This document shows, piece after piece, positions 25,802 through 34,040 of a stretch of 47,334 bases of DNA (position 1 is its first letter; the number at the start of each line of letters is the position of its first letter). The position numbers were made by a program, and so were the translations under genes. Source of the DNA: a bacterium. Lineage in GTDB: Bacteria > Patescibacteriota > Minisyncoccia > Phycocordibacterales > UBA1550. Location of the stretch: contig JAUSES010000073.1 in the NCBI GenBank assembly GCA_030649835.1, forward strand, positions 1 through 47,334. Direction: 5' to 3'. The notes under the pieces are model-generated. The model did not search any database. It was not told the DNA's origin and saw only the letters and a list, made by a program, of their open reading frames with translations.

Positions 25802-25935
25802 GTGCCAAACAACTTAGCGCTTCCCCCCCAGCGCTCATTTGTTGGCAGAGACCCCGCAGAACGCCCACATTTTACCATTGTGGCTGTGGAAAACATGGCT
25901 CCCCTGAGGCTCTCTTCGCTTCGGGGCATTTTTTA
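25802..25935 (+). ncRNA. Predicted structured small RNA (about 134 nt), family unknown
   Basis: A transcript starting near 25802 would fold first into a long hairpin, GCCAAACAACTTAGCGC (25804-25820) with GCGCTCATTTGTTGGC (25831-25846) around a C-rich loop. A second stem follows (GCCCACA with TGTGGC), and a GC-rich terminator hairpin with six T residues ends it at 25929-25934. No reading frame of note exists. It lies on the plus strand between two minus-strand genes, so it is not a leader of either. No known family signature was recognised. Confidence 0.5.
25898..25935 (+). terminator. Terminator of the second small RNA
   Basis: GCTCCCCTGAG pairs with CTTCGGGGC around a CTCTTCG-type loop and is followed by six T residues. 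It faces the convergent end of rmuC. Confidence 0.75.
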
Positions 25936-25953
25936 TGTGAATTTTTAGATCGC

Positions 25954-27069
25954 TTACTCCTCCTGAATTGGTTTATCAATAAGAAGCGGGTCAATACTTG
26001 CTGTTTCACCTGTAATTTTTACCATATCTTTGTCCACTTTTTTGAGTTCTTTGTATGCAGTATTGTAGTGATTCACCGTGGTACCGAGGGTGTTCCCAAG
26101 TTTTTTCATATAGTCTTCATATGCGACGAGGTGCTTGCGAAGCTCCTCCACACGCCCGATTATGAGTTGCGCAGACTCTTCAATTTTGAAAGCACGAAAA
26201 CCGTAAAGCACTGACTGCAAATATGCTGCAAACGTTGTAGGAGAAACAATAATCACCTTTTTCTCATTTGTTGCGTAGTCTATGAGGCTTCGTGTGTTCA
26301 CCTTCACCGCACCCACCTCATTGATAAGCAAATCGTAGTAAATACCTTCCGCGGGAATGAACATAAAAGCAAATGGAAGAGTACCTTCCGATGGTCGCAC
26401 ATACTTTGCTGTTTCATCTATGCGTTTTTTAAGATCATTTCTAAAATCCTTTTCAAGCTCTTCCTTGCGGACGGGATCATTTTCATTAACCACACGATTG
26501 TAATTATCCAATGAAAATTTGGCATCAACCGGTATCATGCCGTCTTTTGTAATAATAACCGCGTCTACCGTCTCCCCTCCCTTGAACTGGTGCTGGAGCT
26601 TGTACGCGGTAGGTGGGAGGATATTTGAAAGAATAAGCTCAAGCGCTTGCTCACCCAAGTTCCCTCTTTGCTTTTGGTGTGTGAGAACTTTCTCAAGGTT
26701 TTGTAGCTGGTCGGTAATGCCGAGCACCTGCTTACTTGTTTCATTTGCAGTGGTCATTTCTTTGGCGACGTTGCTCAGATTGCGTTCTACTTGCTCGTTG
26801 ATCTCACGAATAAGCTTTTGTGACTCGCTAAACTGCAGATGTACCGCTTGTTGCATTTCTTTGTTCGATGAGCCGACTTTTGCATCCACGGTTTTCATAA
26901 AGTCACCAAGCTGTGCCTGAAAGTTCCCCAATTGATTTTGAATAAGGAGGAGTGCCTCACCAGACTCCCCCTGTCGCCCTGTTTGTGGCTTGCGAAGAAA
27001 GGTAACAATCGCGAGTGCAACAATCGCACCAACAACGAGTCCAAGAAGAATAAGGGTGATTGATGACAT
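25954..27069 (-). CDS. rmuC: DNA recombination protein RmuC homologue
   Basis: 371 residues. One N-terminal membrane segment (ITLILLGLVVGAIVALAIVTF), a coiled-coil middle region, then the RmuC nuclease-like domain with RGNLGEQALE, VDAVII, IPVDAKFSLDNY and FMFIPAEGIY. The D...ExK-like core (GGETVDAVII and PVDAKF) fits the family's predicted PD-(D/E)xK fold. RmuC limits inversions at short inverted repeats, which this genome has in number. The small membrane gene lies directly upstream. Confidence 0.92.
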   Translation of the reverse strand: MSSITLILLGLVVGAIVALAIVTFLRKPQTGRQGESGEALLLIQNQLGNFQAQLGDFMKTVDAKVGSSNKEMQQAVHLQFSESQKLIREINEQVERNLSNVAKEMTTANETSKQVLGITDQLQNLEKVLTHQKQRGNLGEQALELILSNILPPTAYKLQHQFKGGETVDAVIITKDGMIPVDAKFSLDNYNRVVNENDPVRKEELEKDFRNDLKKRIDETAKYVRPSEGTLPFAFMFIPAEGIYYDLLINEVGAVKVNTRSLIDYATNEKKVIIVSPTTFAAYLQSVLYGFRAFKIEESAQLIIGRVEELRKHLVAYEDYMKKLGNTLGTTVNHYNTAYKELKKVDKDMVKITGETASIDPLLIDKPIQEE

Positions 27070-27073
27070 AGTA

Positions 27074-27271
27074 TTAAAGGCCGAGACTACTGCTCATTGT
27101 AGAAAGTAATACGGGTACCACAAACATAAGTCCAATGAGTGGCAAAACAAAAAGTGCAAGCGTAATGTAAAGCGTCCACATAAAGTACTTGCGAGTTTTC
27201 TCCGACGACTCATACACCTTTTGCAAAAGCTCGTCCTGCGCCTTGAGCTTGTTTAAAATTTCTTGTTCCAT
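27074..27271 (-). CDS. Small membrane protein upstream of rmuC
   Basis: 65 residues: an amphipathic, charged N-terminal helix (KLKAQDELLQKVYESSEKTRKY) followed by one or two membrane segments (YITLALFVLPLIGLMFVVPVL). I do not recognise a named family, although similar short proteins are common in Parcubacteria. TAGAAT ends 6 nt before the ATG. Only 4 nt separate its stop from rmuC's start, so they are probably one operon. Confidence 0.75.
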   Translation of the reverse strand: MEQEILNKLKAQDELLQKVYESSEKTRKYFMWTLYITLALFVLPLIGLMFVVPVLLSTMSSSLGL

Positions 27272-27307
27272 GTCACTATTCTACTATAATTATCATCAAA
27301 ATAAAAA

Positions 27308-27337
27308 CGAGCTTCCTTTGTGGGGAAGCTCGAATCT
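27308..27337. terminator. Bidirectional terminator
   Basis: CGAGCTTCC (27308-27316) pairs with GGAAGCTCG (27324-27332). T-runs flank it on both strands. It ends the GGDEF gene on the minus strand, 25 nt after its stop. Confidence 0.85.
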
Positions 27338-27357
27338 TTTTGCTTGTTTTGCGGTCC

Positions 27358-27951
27358 TTATTCTGGATCCGCCACTTTTTTCTCCTGTTTATTTTTGTAC
27401 ATCGCTTTGTCGGCGGCTTCAACTGTCTTTGCCGGATCTGGATGATGAGACATAAATGCGCATCCCATGGAAGCCTCGATGCGGAGTTCTGCGCCGCCTT
27501 CAATTATGAGGGGGGTTTCGGCAAGCCGTGTATTAAACAACTGAATGGCGTTGCCACAGTTTTCTTCGTTACTGTTTTGAATTAGTACGCCAAACTCATC
27601 CCCTCCGATTCGGGCGACCACATCCGTATCCCTATGAAAAACCTCTTTTAGGAGGTTCGCAATGAATACGAGTACTTTATCGCCAGTTTTATGACCGAGT
27701 GTATCATTTATTGATTTGAACTTGTCTATATCGATAAACAAAAAAGCGCAATCAATTACGAGTCCTTTGAAATTCGCTCTCTTCATTAGTGCATACTCAC
27801 TTTTGAGTCGCCTATTAAACTCACGAATATTCACAAGGTCCGTCAGTGGGTCATATATGCTGTCTTTCCTTGCCTGAGCGAGCTCAGAGCGTAAATAGAC
27901 ACAGTACACTACTAATACTAAACAAAGTAGCAACAATGTAATTGTCAACAT
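27358..27951 (-). CDS. Membrane-anchored GGDEF diguanylate cyclase
   Basis: 197 residues: one N-terminal membrane segment (LTITLLLLCLVLVVYCVYL), then a complete GGDEF domain. DPLTDLVNIREFN is the typical domain start, FIDIDKFKSINDTLGH holds the metal-binding Asp, and RIGGDEFGVL is the catalytic signature. RDTD sits exactly five residues before GGDEF and matches the product-inhibition I-site (RxxD). It should make c-di-GMP from two GTP. No sensor domain is present. It has its own promoter and a good ribosome-binding site (AAGGAG). No EAL, HD-GYP or PilZ gene is seen nearby. Confidence 0.93.
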   Translation of the reverse strand: MLTITLLLLCLVLVVYCVYLRSELAQARKDSIYDPLTDLVNIREFNRRLKSEYALMKRANFKGLVIDCAFLFIDIDKFKSINDTLGHKTGDKVLVFIANLLKEVFHRDTDVVARIGGDEFGVLIQNSNEENCGNAIQLFNTRLAETPLIIEGGAELRIEASMGCAFMSHHPDPAKTVEAADKAMYKNKQEKKVADPE

Positions 27952-28006
27952 TCAATTCTCCTTCTGTCTCAGGTTGTAAGGAATTGCTAAAACTAAGTCC
28001 TCGAGA

Positions 28007-28036
28007 ATCTTACCATAATTAATTATCATTTGTCAA
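28007..28036 (-). promoter_or_regulatory. Promoter of the GGDEF gene
   Basis: On the minus strand TTGACA (28036-28031), an 18-nt spacer ending TGG, and TAAGAT (28012-28007). The resulting leader is about 50 nt and carries AAGGAG before the ATG. Confidence 0.65.
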
Positions 28037-28099
28037 GCTTTTTTTAATGTCAAAAAACCCTTATAATGAGAGGGTTATTTCTAATATATTTTATAATTT

Positions 28100-28553
28100 A
28101 TGTCCTTACACGAAGAAATCAAAGCAGAAGTAAAGCCAGCAATGATGGCAAAGGATGCGGTGCGTCTTTCGGTAGTACGAAATATGATTTCTGCGTTTAC
28201 CAATGAACTTGTGGCCACGGGCAAAACTCCGCAGGACATGCTCGATGACGCAGGTGCGCTCAAGGTTATTAAACGACTTTCAAATCAACGCAAGGACTCT
28301 ATAGAGCAGTTTATAAATGGCGGACGCCCTGAACTTGCAGAAAGCGAAAAAGCCGAGCTCGTGATACTCGAGAAGTACCTCCCTACTCTCATGTCGCGTG
28401 AGGAAATTAAAAAAATCGCTCGCAAAAAAGGAAGCACTTGGTGTCACTGACAAATCCAAAGCAGGTCAGCTTACAGGAGCAATTATGAAAGAGCTCGCTG
28501 GTAAAGCAGATGGGAAAGATGTCAAGGAAGTCGTTGAGGATCTCTTTGTGTAA
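28100..28553 (+). pseudogene. YqeY/GatB-like protein interrupted by a one-base frameshift
   Basis: The frame from 28100 encodes MSLHEEIKAEVKPAMMAKD and the rest of a YqeY domain (related to the tRNA-binding tail of GatB), but stops at 28450. From a run of six A at 28424-28429, reading on with one base fewer continues as KEALGVTDKSKAGQLTGA and ends VKEVVEDLFV at the stop 28551-28553, restoring a normal length near 150 residues. So the gene has a one-base insertion in a homopolymer, or a sequencing error. YqeY-type proteins are thought to act near tRNA-dependent amidation, but the role is unsettled. Confidence 0.85.
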
Positions 28554-28584
28554 TATTGTTAGAAAGTTAAGATATGAAGAGATG

Positions 28585-28698
28585 CCTGCCCCGTTAGAGA
28601 TCGCGACCAGTCCGCTTTCGCCAGTGGACTAGGTAGGCTCAAGCGATGGCGGGCGGGGGGCTCCGCAGCGTGAGCCCAGCTCTAATGGGGTAAAGGCA
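28585..28698. repeat. Dispersed hairpin repeat, family B, copy 2
   Basis: A GC-rich element with outer arms CCTGCCCCGTTAGAG and CTCTAATGGGGTAAAGG and a central AGTCC...GGACT. It matches copy 1 at 63-136 in inverted orientation. It sits between the yqeY stop and a second, diverged copy of the yqeY tail. Confidence 0.6.
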
Positions 28699-28722
28699 GT
28701 AGTGGATGAGCTATTTGCGTAA
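28687..28722 (+). pseudogene. Diverged second copy of the yqeY 3' end
   Basis: These codons read GVKAVVDELFA and a stop, parallel to DVKEVVEDLFV and stop at 28518-28553. The short tail without a start is not a gene. It looks like either the original 3' end displaced by the repeat, or a target duplicated with it. Confidence 0.5.
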
Positions 28723-28744
28723 ATAAAGGACCGTCCTTTATTTT
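28721..28744. terminator. Hairpin at the end of uvrC and yqeY
   Basis: AAATAAAGGAC and GTCCTTTATTT form a near-perfect palindrome that overlaps the uvrC stop codon (28738-28740). A- and T-rich flanks would let it act in both directions, though its loop is very short. Confidence 0.5.
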
Positions 28745-29967
28745 AACTTCCCTCGAAGCTGTCTGTGAAATCCGATTGCAAAACGGTGAGCTTCGCTGTT
28801 GGCGAGGAGAATTGCGCGGTCATGTGTTTTAATAAGTGTTTTATCACCAAGAAAGCCTTTTGGCTTATGGTGCTCATCTTTTACAACACCGACAACGGGA
28901 ATCATAATTCCCCACTCCTTTAGGGCTTTTTCTGCTGTGTTTACCTGAGCCGTGCCACCATCAACCACAATAAGTTTTGGCATGGGCCATTCGGAGTGAT
29001 TAAATCTTCGTTCTAGCACTTCACGAAGTGATGCATTGTCGTCATTTTTGCTAGTATGGATTTTAAACTTTCTGTAGTCGCTCTTTTTTGGTTCATTGTC
29101 TTCCAATACCACCATCACTCCTACCACATTTGTGCCAGAAATATGCGCTACGTCGTAGGCTTCAATCCGAAAAGACGCGGACTCATGCGGACTTAACGCG
29201 GAACTACGCGGAAAATGACTTTTTAACAGGGCGATGTCCTGAATATGATTGAGCGCGAATATCATTCGCTTTATTTTTCCTGCCTCTTCAAATTTCAAAT
29301 TTTTTGCTGAAGCCTTCATGTCACGTTCGAGATTTTTGATGAGTGTTTTTTTCTTCCCCTCGAAAAAAAGTTTAATACGAGAAATAGTTTTTGCATATTC
29401 AGTTTTTGTTACTGCCCCAGAGCAGACTCCTGGACAAAGTCCAATTTGCGCGCTGAAGCAAGGTTTGCCCGACAAAGCCTTGCACTTGTCTCTGAATGGA
29501 AAAATCTTCCGAACAATGGTGAGTGCCTCGCGAAGCACGCCCCCCTGTGGAAAGGGACCGAAAACAGCTTTTAGTTGTTCGGTTTTAGGTTTTAGGTTTA
29601 ACTCGGCTAATTCTGTTCCTCGCATTGTCATTATGCGTGGAAATTCCTCTTTTGTGATTACTACATAATTAAAACTTTTATTATCTTTTTCCTTAGTATT
29701 GTATGCAGGCTGATATTTTTTGATGAGCGATGCTTCAAGAATCAGCGCCTCAAGGACCGAGTCGGTCTCAACATAATCAATTGTTTTCGCTTGTTCTACC
29801 ATTCCCACTAGGATTGCTCCGCGGGTGGCAATGAGATCACGCCGAAAATAGCTCGCTACCCGCATGCGAAGCGAGGTTGCTTTCCCAATGTAAAAAACCT
29901 TACGACGTGGGCCTCGGAAAATATAGACCCCTGGAGAATCTGGAAGCTTTTTACTTAATTTCTTCAT
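28738..29967 (-). CDS. uvrC: Excinuclease ABC subunit C, short form
   Basis: 409 residues against about 610 in E. coli. The GIY-YIG nuclease domain is at the start (PGVYIFRGP and VFYIGKATSLRMRVASYF), a cysteine-rich middle section and UVR motif (LKFEEAGKIKRMIFALN) follow, and the RNase H-like domain has AYDVAHISGTNVVGVMVV and VVDGGTAQVN. The C-terminal helix-hairpin-helix pair is missing, as in other reduced genomes. It makes the dual incisions in nucleotide excision repair. uvrA is 0.5 kb away on the same strand, uvrB is not in the window. Confidence 0.93.
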   Translation of the reverse strand: MKKLSKKLPDSPGVYIFRGPRRKVFYIGKATSLRMRVASYFRRDLIATRGAILVGMVEQAKTIDYVETDSVLEALILEASLIKKYQPAYNTKEKDNKSFNYVVITKEEFPRIMTMRGTELAELNLKPKTEQLKAVFGPFPQGGVLREALTIVRKIFPFRDKCKALSGKPCFSAQIGLCPGVCSGAVTKTEYAKTISRIKLFFEGKKKTLIKNLERDMKASAKNLKFEEAGKIKRMIFALNHIQDIALLKSHFPRSSALSPHESASFRIEAYDVAHISGTNVVGVMVVLEDNEPKKSDYRKFKIHTSKNDDNASLREVLERRFNHSEWPMPKLIVVDGGTAQVNTAEKALKEWGIMIPVVGVVKDEHHKPKGFLGDKTLIKTHDRAILLANSEAHRFAIGFHRQLRGKLK

Positions 29968-30034
29968 TGTTGCATTTTATAATTAAAAGAGTAGGATAAA
30001 AAGGGGTCTAGTTCAACTTACTGGGGAGGATGCC

Positions 30035-30412
30035 ATGAGTCCGCAAAAAATCAGTCAAATACCATCTTCGCTTTATTTAATGTTAATGGAGGAAGTTAAT
30101 CAGGCACTCAGGCGTCAGGAACCACTTTACAGAATTCATGATTTTGGGGAAGAACTCGCAAAAGATATTACCGGTACTGTTTATTCAAAATATATTGAGG
30201 GACAACATGTTGTGAAGGGAAAGAAGGTATCCCCTCTCCCCTTTAGTGAGATTCGTTATCTTACCGAGATCTCTTCTTTCCCTGAAAAGAAAGCAAATGT
30301 ACACCTGAAGACATTTCTGAAAAACAACAATCTCATTAAAATCATTGATGATACGACACGGGAGTGCACAAAAACATTCATAATATTGGGCAAAATTATA
30401 CAGGAGGTCTAA
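30035..30412 (+). CDS. Uncharacterised soluble protein
   Basis: 125 residues with no membrane segment and no recognised family. The N-terminal half is helical (SSLYLMLMEEVNQALRRQEP), the C-terminal half has FLKNNNLIKIIDDTTRECTKTF. It has a perfect Shine-Dalgarno (GGGGAGG) 6 nt before the ATG and a strong terminator, so it is a real, stand-alone expressed gene. Its expression signals resemble those of the 15501 gene and the two barrel genes rather than those of core genes, which may point to a shared outside origin. Confidence 0.65.
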   Translation: MSPQKISQIPSSLYLMLMEEVNQALRRQEPLYRIHDFGEELAKDITGTVYSKYIEGQHVVKGKKVSPLPFSEIRYLTEISSFPEKKANVHLKTFLKNNNLIKIIDDTTRECTKTFIILGKIIQEV

Positions 30413-30431
30413 TACACAGAAAAATAACATC

Positions 30432-30464
30432 AAATAGCCACCCCATGTGGCTATTTTCTTTTTA
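30432..30464 (+). terminator. Intrinsic terminator of the 30035 gene
   Basis: AAATAGCCAC pairs perfectly with GTGGCTATTT around a 5-nt loop, then TTCTTTTT. It overlaps the end of uvrA on the opposite strand. Confidence 0.88.
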
Positions 30465-33015
30465 ATACTTTTTTCAAATACTTCCCCGTGTGGGAAAGTG
30501 GACTCGCAGCTATCTGCTCGGGGGTTCCACGAGCCACAATCTGGCCTCCCCCCTCACCGCCCTCGGGCCCTATATCAATCACATAGTCAGCACTTTTAAT
30601 TACATCCATGTTGTGCTCAATGAGGAGCACGCTGTTTCCTTTATCCACCAGCTTTTGAAGAATCTCGATAAGCTTGCGCACATCCTCATAGTGAAGTCCG
30701 ACAGTAGGTTCATCAAGAAGGTACATTGTCTTTTCCACATGAGGGCGATAAAGCTCTGAAGATATTTTTACTCGCTGTGCTTCCCCACCAGAAAGCGTAG
30801 TAGCAGACTGACCAAGCTTCAAGTATCCAAGGCCCACATCACCGAGAGTTTTAAGTCGGTCATATATTGCAGGAATGTCCTCAAAGAATTTAATTGCCTC
30901 CTCAACAGTCATTTCAAGCACGTCGTAAATATTTTTCTTTTTATAGCGAATCTCAAGCGTATCTTTTTCAAATCGCTTTCCACGACATACATCACAAGTC
31001 ACGTACACCGTCGGCAAGAAGTGCATCTCGACCGCAATGGTACCGTTGCCCTGGCATGTCTCACATCGCCCACCCTTTACATTGAATGAAAATCTCCCCG
31101 GACCCCACCCGCGCAAACGCGCCTCAGCAGTCTCTGCAAAAAGGTCACGCATAAAGGTGAAGGACCCTGTGTATGTGGCAGGGTTGGAGCGAGGTGTGCG
31201 TCCAATTGCAGACTGATCGATGAGTACGGTGCGTGACAAATATTCGGTCCCTGTAAAGCTCTCGCAGTTAAATACATCGTTTGTGCGGTATTTGTACTCT
31301 AGCCGTGCCTGCAAGTTTTTGTGGATAAGCTCATACATAAAAGTAGACTTACCCGAGCCCGACACTCCAGTAATGGCGACGAGCTTGCCGAGCGGGATGT
31401 CTGCGTTTAATTTTTTGATATTAAAAATAGTTCCCTCTCGGATCCTCAAGTGACCGCGGTCTACGTCGCGCCGTTTTGGCATTGGCACAGAGACGTCTCC
31501 ACGCAAATAGTCGAGCGTAAGTGATTTGTACTTCTTTGTATTAGTAATGAGCTCATCCATGTCGCCGGAAACGACAATGTTTCCACCGTGCACACCCGCA
31601 CCGGGTCCAATATCCACCATATAATCCGCCGCAAAAATGGTGTCCTCGTCGTGCTCGACCACAATGATAGTGTTGCCGATATCGCGGAGTTCCTTGAGTG
31701 TTTTGATGAGGCGATCGTTATCACGCTGGTGAAGCCCGATCGTCGGCTCATCCAGCACATAGAGCGCTCCCACAAGTCGTGAGCCAAGCTGGGAGGCGAG
31801 GCGGATACGCTGACCCTCCCCACCAGAAAGTGTTCCTGCACGACGACTGAGCGTGAGATAGTTCAAACCCACTTCAAGCATAAAAGAAAGACGATTTTGG
31901 ATTTCCTTTACGACGGGAACAGAGATATCTCTGTCGCGTGCAGAAATTTTAAGATGTGCAAAAAAATCCGATGCGTCTTGAATGGACATGTTCACAAGCT
32001 CAACAATATTTTTTCCACTCACCAAAACGCTGAGTGCCTCTTTGCGAAGACGCGCGCCATCACAGTCGGGACAGTTTTCCTTACCAAAAAAATGTTTTGT
32101 ACCGAGCCCATTACAGAGAGCACATGCGCCATACGGAGAGTTGAATGAGAAAAGTCTGGGTTCTATTTCTGGATAGGAGAAGCCGTCGTTTGGACAGGCA
32201 AAACGGTTGGACATTATAAGGTCCTTCACATCACCTTTCTTATCTGCAAAAACAATTCGCACAAGACTCTGCGATTCGTCTATCGCTTTTTCAACTGCTT
32301 CACCGAGACGCTCTCTGCCCTTCTCTTTTCCTTTAAAATCGGCAAGTAAGATTTCATCCACGAGCACATCTATCTCGTGCTTCTTTGTTTTAGAGAGCTC
32401 AATCTTCTCACGGAGATTTTTTAAAACACCATCAATGCGCACCATCAAAAACCCTTTACCCAAAAGGTCGTAGAGGAGCTGGTAGTATTCCCCCTTTCTT
32501 CCACGCACGAGTGGTGCAAAGATACGAATAGAGACAGACTTTTTACCGGCGTCTCCTTTCACATCATCCATGATGAAATTGATAATCTCTTCGTTGCCGA
32601 GTCGCTTGATCTCGGTGCCACACACGAGACAGTGAGGCTTGCCGATACGCGCATAAAGCACACGGAGATAGTCGTACACCTCTGTGATAGTCGCGACAGT
32701 CGAGCGTGGGTTGGACGAGTGAGACTTTTGGTCAATAGAAATAGAAGGAGAAAGCCCAGTGATCTCGTCCACGTCGGGCTTCTGCATCTGGTTCAAAAAT
32801 TGTCGTGCATATGCAGACAAGGACTCAACATACCGACGCTGACCCTCAGCAAAAATAGTATCGAATGCGAGTGATGATTTTCCCGAGCCAGAAAGCCCCG
32901 TAAATACAATCATCTTGTCGCGCGGAATTTCTAAATTGATATTTTTAAGATTGTGCGTTCTGGCTCCTCGCACTACTATTTTATCAAGATGCTTCTGTTT
33001 TTTTGTTTCTGACAT
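30451..33015 (-). CDS. uvrA: Excinuclease ABC subunit A
   Basis: 854 residues, about 90 shorter than E. coli UvrA. Two ABC ATPase modules: Walker [15 protein letters not shown] and [14 protein letters not shown], signatures [12 protein letters not shown] and [11 protein letters not shown], Walker [11 protein letters not shown] and [10 protein letters not shown]. Zinc sites are seen as [14 protein letters not shown]...CALC and CETCQGNG...CDVC. It recognises damage with UvrB. TGCTATTCT ends 7 nt before the ATG, so the mRNA is probably leaderless. Confidence 0.97.
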   Translation of the reverse strand: MSETKKQKHLDKIVVRGARTHNLKNINLEIPRDKMIVFTGLSGSGKSSLAFDTIFAEGQRRYVESLSAYARQFLNQMQKPDVDEITGLSPSISIDQKSHSSNPRSTVATITEVYDYLRVLYARIGKPHCLVCGTEIKRLGNEEIINFIMDDVKGDAGKKSVSIRIFAPLVRGRKGEYYQLLYDLLGKGFLMVRIDGVLKNLREKIELSKTKKHEIDVLVDEILLADFKGKEKGRERLGEAVEKAIDESQSLVRIVFADKKGDVKDLIMSNRFACPNDGFSYPEIEPRLFSFNSPYGACALCNGLGTKHFFGKENCPDCDGARLRKEALSVLVSGKNIVELVNMSIQDASDFFAHLKISARDRDISVPVVKEIQNRLSFMLEVGLNYLTLSRRAGTLSGGEGQRIRLASQLGSRLVGALYVLDEPTIGLHQRDNDRLIKTLKELRDIGNTIIVVEHDEDTIFAADYMVDIGPGAGVHGGNIVVSGDMDELITNTKKYKSLTLDYLRGDVSVPMPKRRDVDRGHLRIREGTIFNIKKLNADIPLGKLVAITGVSGSGKSTFMYELIHKNLQARLEYKYRTNDVFNCESFTGTEYLSRTVLIDQSAIGRTPRSNPATYTGSFTFMRDLFAETAEARLRGWGPGRFSFNVKGGRCETCQGNGTIAVEMHFLPTVYVTCDVCRGKRFEKDTLEIRYKKKNIYDVLEMTVEEAIKFFEDIPAIYDRLKTLGDVGLGYLKLGQSATTLSGGEAQRVKISSELYRPHVEKTMYLLDEPTVGLHYEDVRKLIEILQKLVDKGNSVLLIEHNMDVIKSADYVIDIGPEGGEGGGQIVARGTPEQIAASPLSHTGKYLKKVLKRK

Positions 33016-33059
33016 TGGGCGTAGAATAGCACATTAATGAAATTCTGCATAACGAATAC

Positions 33060-33088
33060 TTGACTTTTTTATACAAAGATGCTACGAT
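33060..33088 (+). promoter_or_regulatory. Strong promoter of the first barrel gene
   Basis: TTGACT (33060-33065), a 17-nt spacer and TACGAT (33083-33088). The leader of about 65 nt carries CCCCCTTTCGGCATCCGC and then the Shine-Dalgarno AAAGGGTG before the ATG at 33158. Confidence 0.65.
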
Positions 33089-33157
33089 GTGTGCTGTAGT
33101 AAAGAACCCCCTTTCGGCATCCGCTGTTTGGGTAAATTGAAAAAAAGGGTGAAAAAG

Positions 33158-33889
33158 ATGAAAAAGGCATTATTGTTTGTACTGGTTACGTTTGTTTACT
33201 TATTTTCGGGCACTCAGGTATCCATGGCCTCTGACATCGACGAAATGCCACCATGTCCGGGGTGCCTCATAAAGGCATCCCCAAGTCTGTTTTACGGTGG
33301 TGTCGGCTTCGTTCAGCTCGGAGACGCAAAGGAAACTGAGGTTACAGCTCAGGAGGCGTCAATATTGTCTGCCCCAATTTACGGCGGTCATCGCGAAGTG
33401 CGAACAAAGAGGCTCGCAAAGGATATCTTCCTCGGCTACAAGCTTCCCCGCAACTTCGCAGCTGAACTAGGATACATTGGTGGCGATACTGGCGCAACAT
33501 CAACAGTAACTGGGGGGTATCAATGGATAGATTGGTATAATAATCCAGCAAGCACCACCATCACCTATTCTCAAAAGTCAATTGTTTCTGCGTGGCACCT
33601 GTCATTTATTAAAGAGTTGCCGCTGAATGAACATGTGAAGATTTTTGGAAGGGTTGGAATGATCAAGACGCATACCCAATGGGAGCAAAGATGGGCATAT
33701 GTCTCAACCTGCACCGGTTGTACAAACGACGGCTCCTATCAGGCCAAATCTAAAACAACAGACAAAACTGACGGACTCCTTGGTGTTGGACTATCGGCAA
33801 ATGTCCTCAGAAACATGAATGTTCGATTCGAAGTGACTAAGCACTCCTCGGTCTATCAGCCGAAAATTGCTGCGGTGATGAACTTCTAA
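33158..33889 (+). CDS. Outer-membrane-type beta-barrel protein 1
   Basis: 243 residues. The start MKKALLFVLVTFVYLFSG to a cleavage site near SMASD is a classic signal peptide. The mature part is built of alternating strands with repeated aromatic girdles and Gly (YGGVGFVQLGDA, FLGYKLPRNFAAELGYIGG, VKIFGRVGMIKTHTQWEQR, LLGVGLSANVLRNMNVRFEVTKH) and ends in Phe, the usual signal for the BAM complex. It resembles eight-stranded OmpA/OmpW-like barrels. Two CxxC pairs (CPGC, CTGC) may form disulfides. A start at 33089 would add a soluble extension, so 33158 with its ribosome-binding site is used. Unexpected in a lineage without an outer membrane. Confidence 0.8.
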   Translation: MKKALLFVLVTFVYLFSGTQVSMASDIDEMPPCPGCLIKASPSLFYGGVGFVQLGDAKETEVTAQEASILSAPIYGGHREVRTKRLAKDIFLGYKLPRNFAAELGYIGGDTGATSTVTGGYQWIDWYNNPASTTITYSQKSIVSAWHLSFIKELPLNEHVKIFGRVGMIKTHTQWEQRWAYVSTCTGCTNDGSYQAKSKTTDKTDGLLGVGLSANVLRNMNVRFEVTKHSSVYQPKIAAVMNF

Positions 33890-33908
33890 AACCGAGACAA
33901 AAGACTAT

Positions 33909-33942
33909 GGGCTAGCAACTACGTTGCTAGCCCTATTTTCTA
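33909..33942 (+). terminator. Terminator of barrel gene 1
   Basis: GGGCTAGCAAC pairs with GTTGCTAGCCC around a 3-nt loop, followed by TATTTTCTATATTTT. Confidence 0.85.
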
Positions 33943-34040
33943 TATTTTAGCGTACTTGCATCAATTTTACCAAAATGGTATTTTTAAAAAAGTAAATGTA
34001 GCAGTGTGTTCTTAAGTAAATTTAATGACATGGGGGCTTT

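Noticed and set aside
28418-28432. Programmed -1 frameshift in yqeY
   Set aside because: The A6G run looks slippery, but the frame needs +1 (or one A less), not -1, so an indel or read error is simpler.
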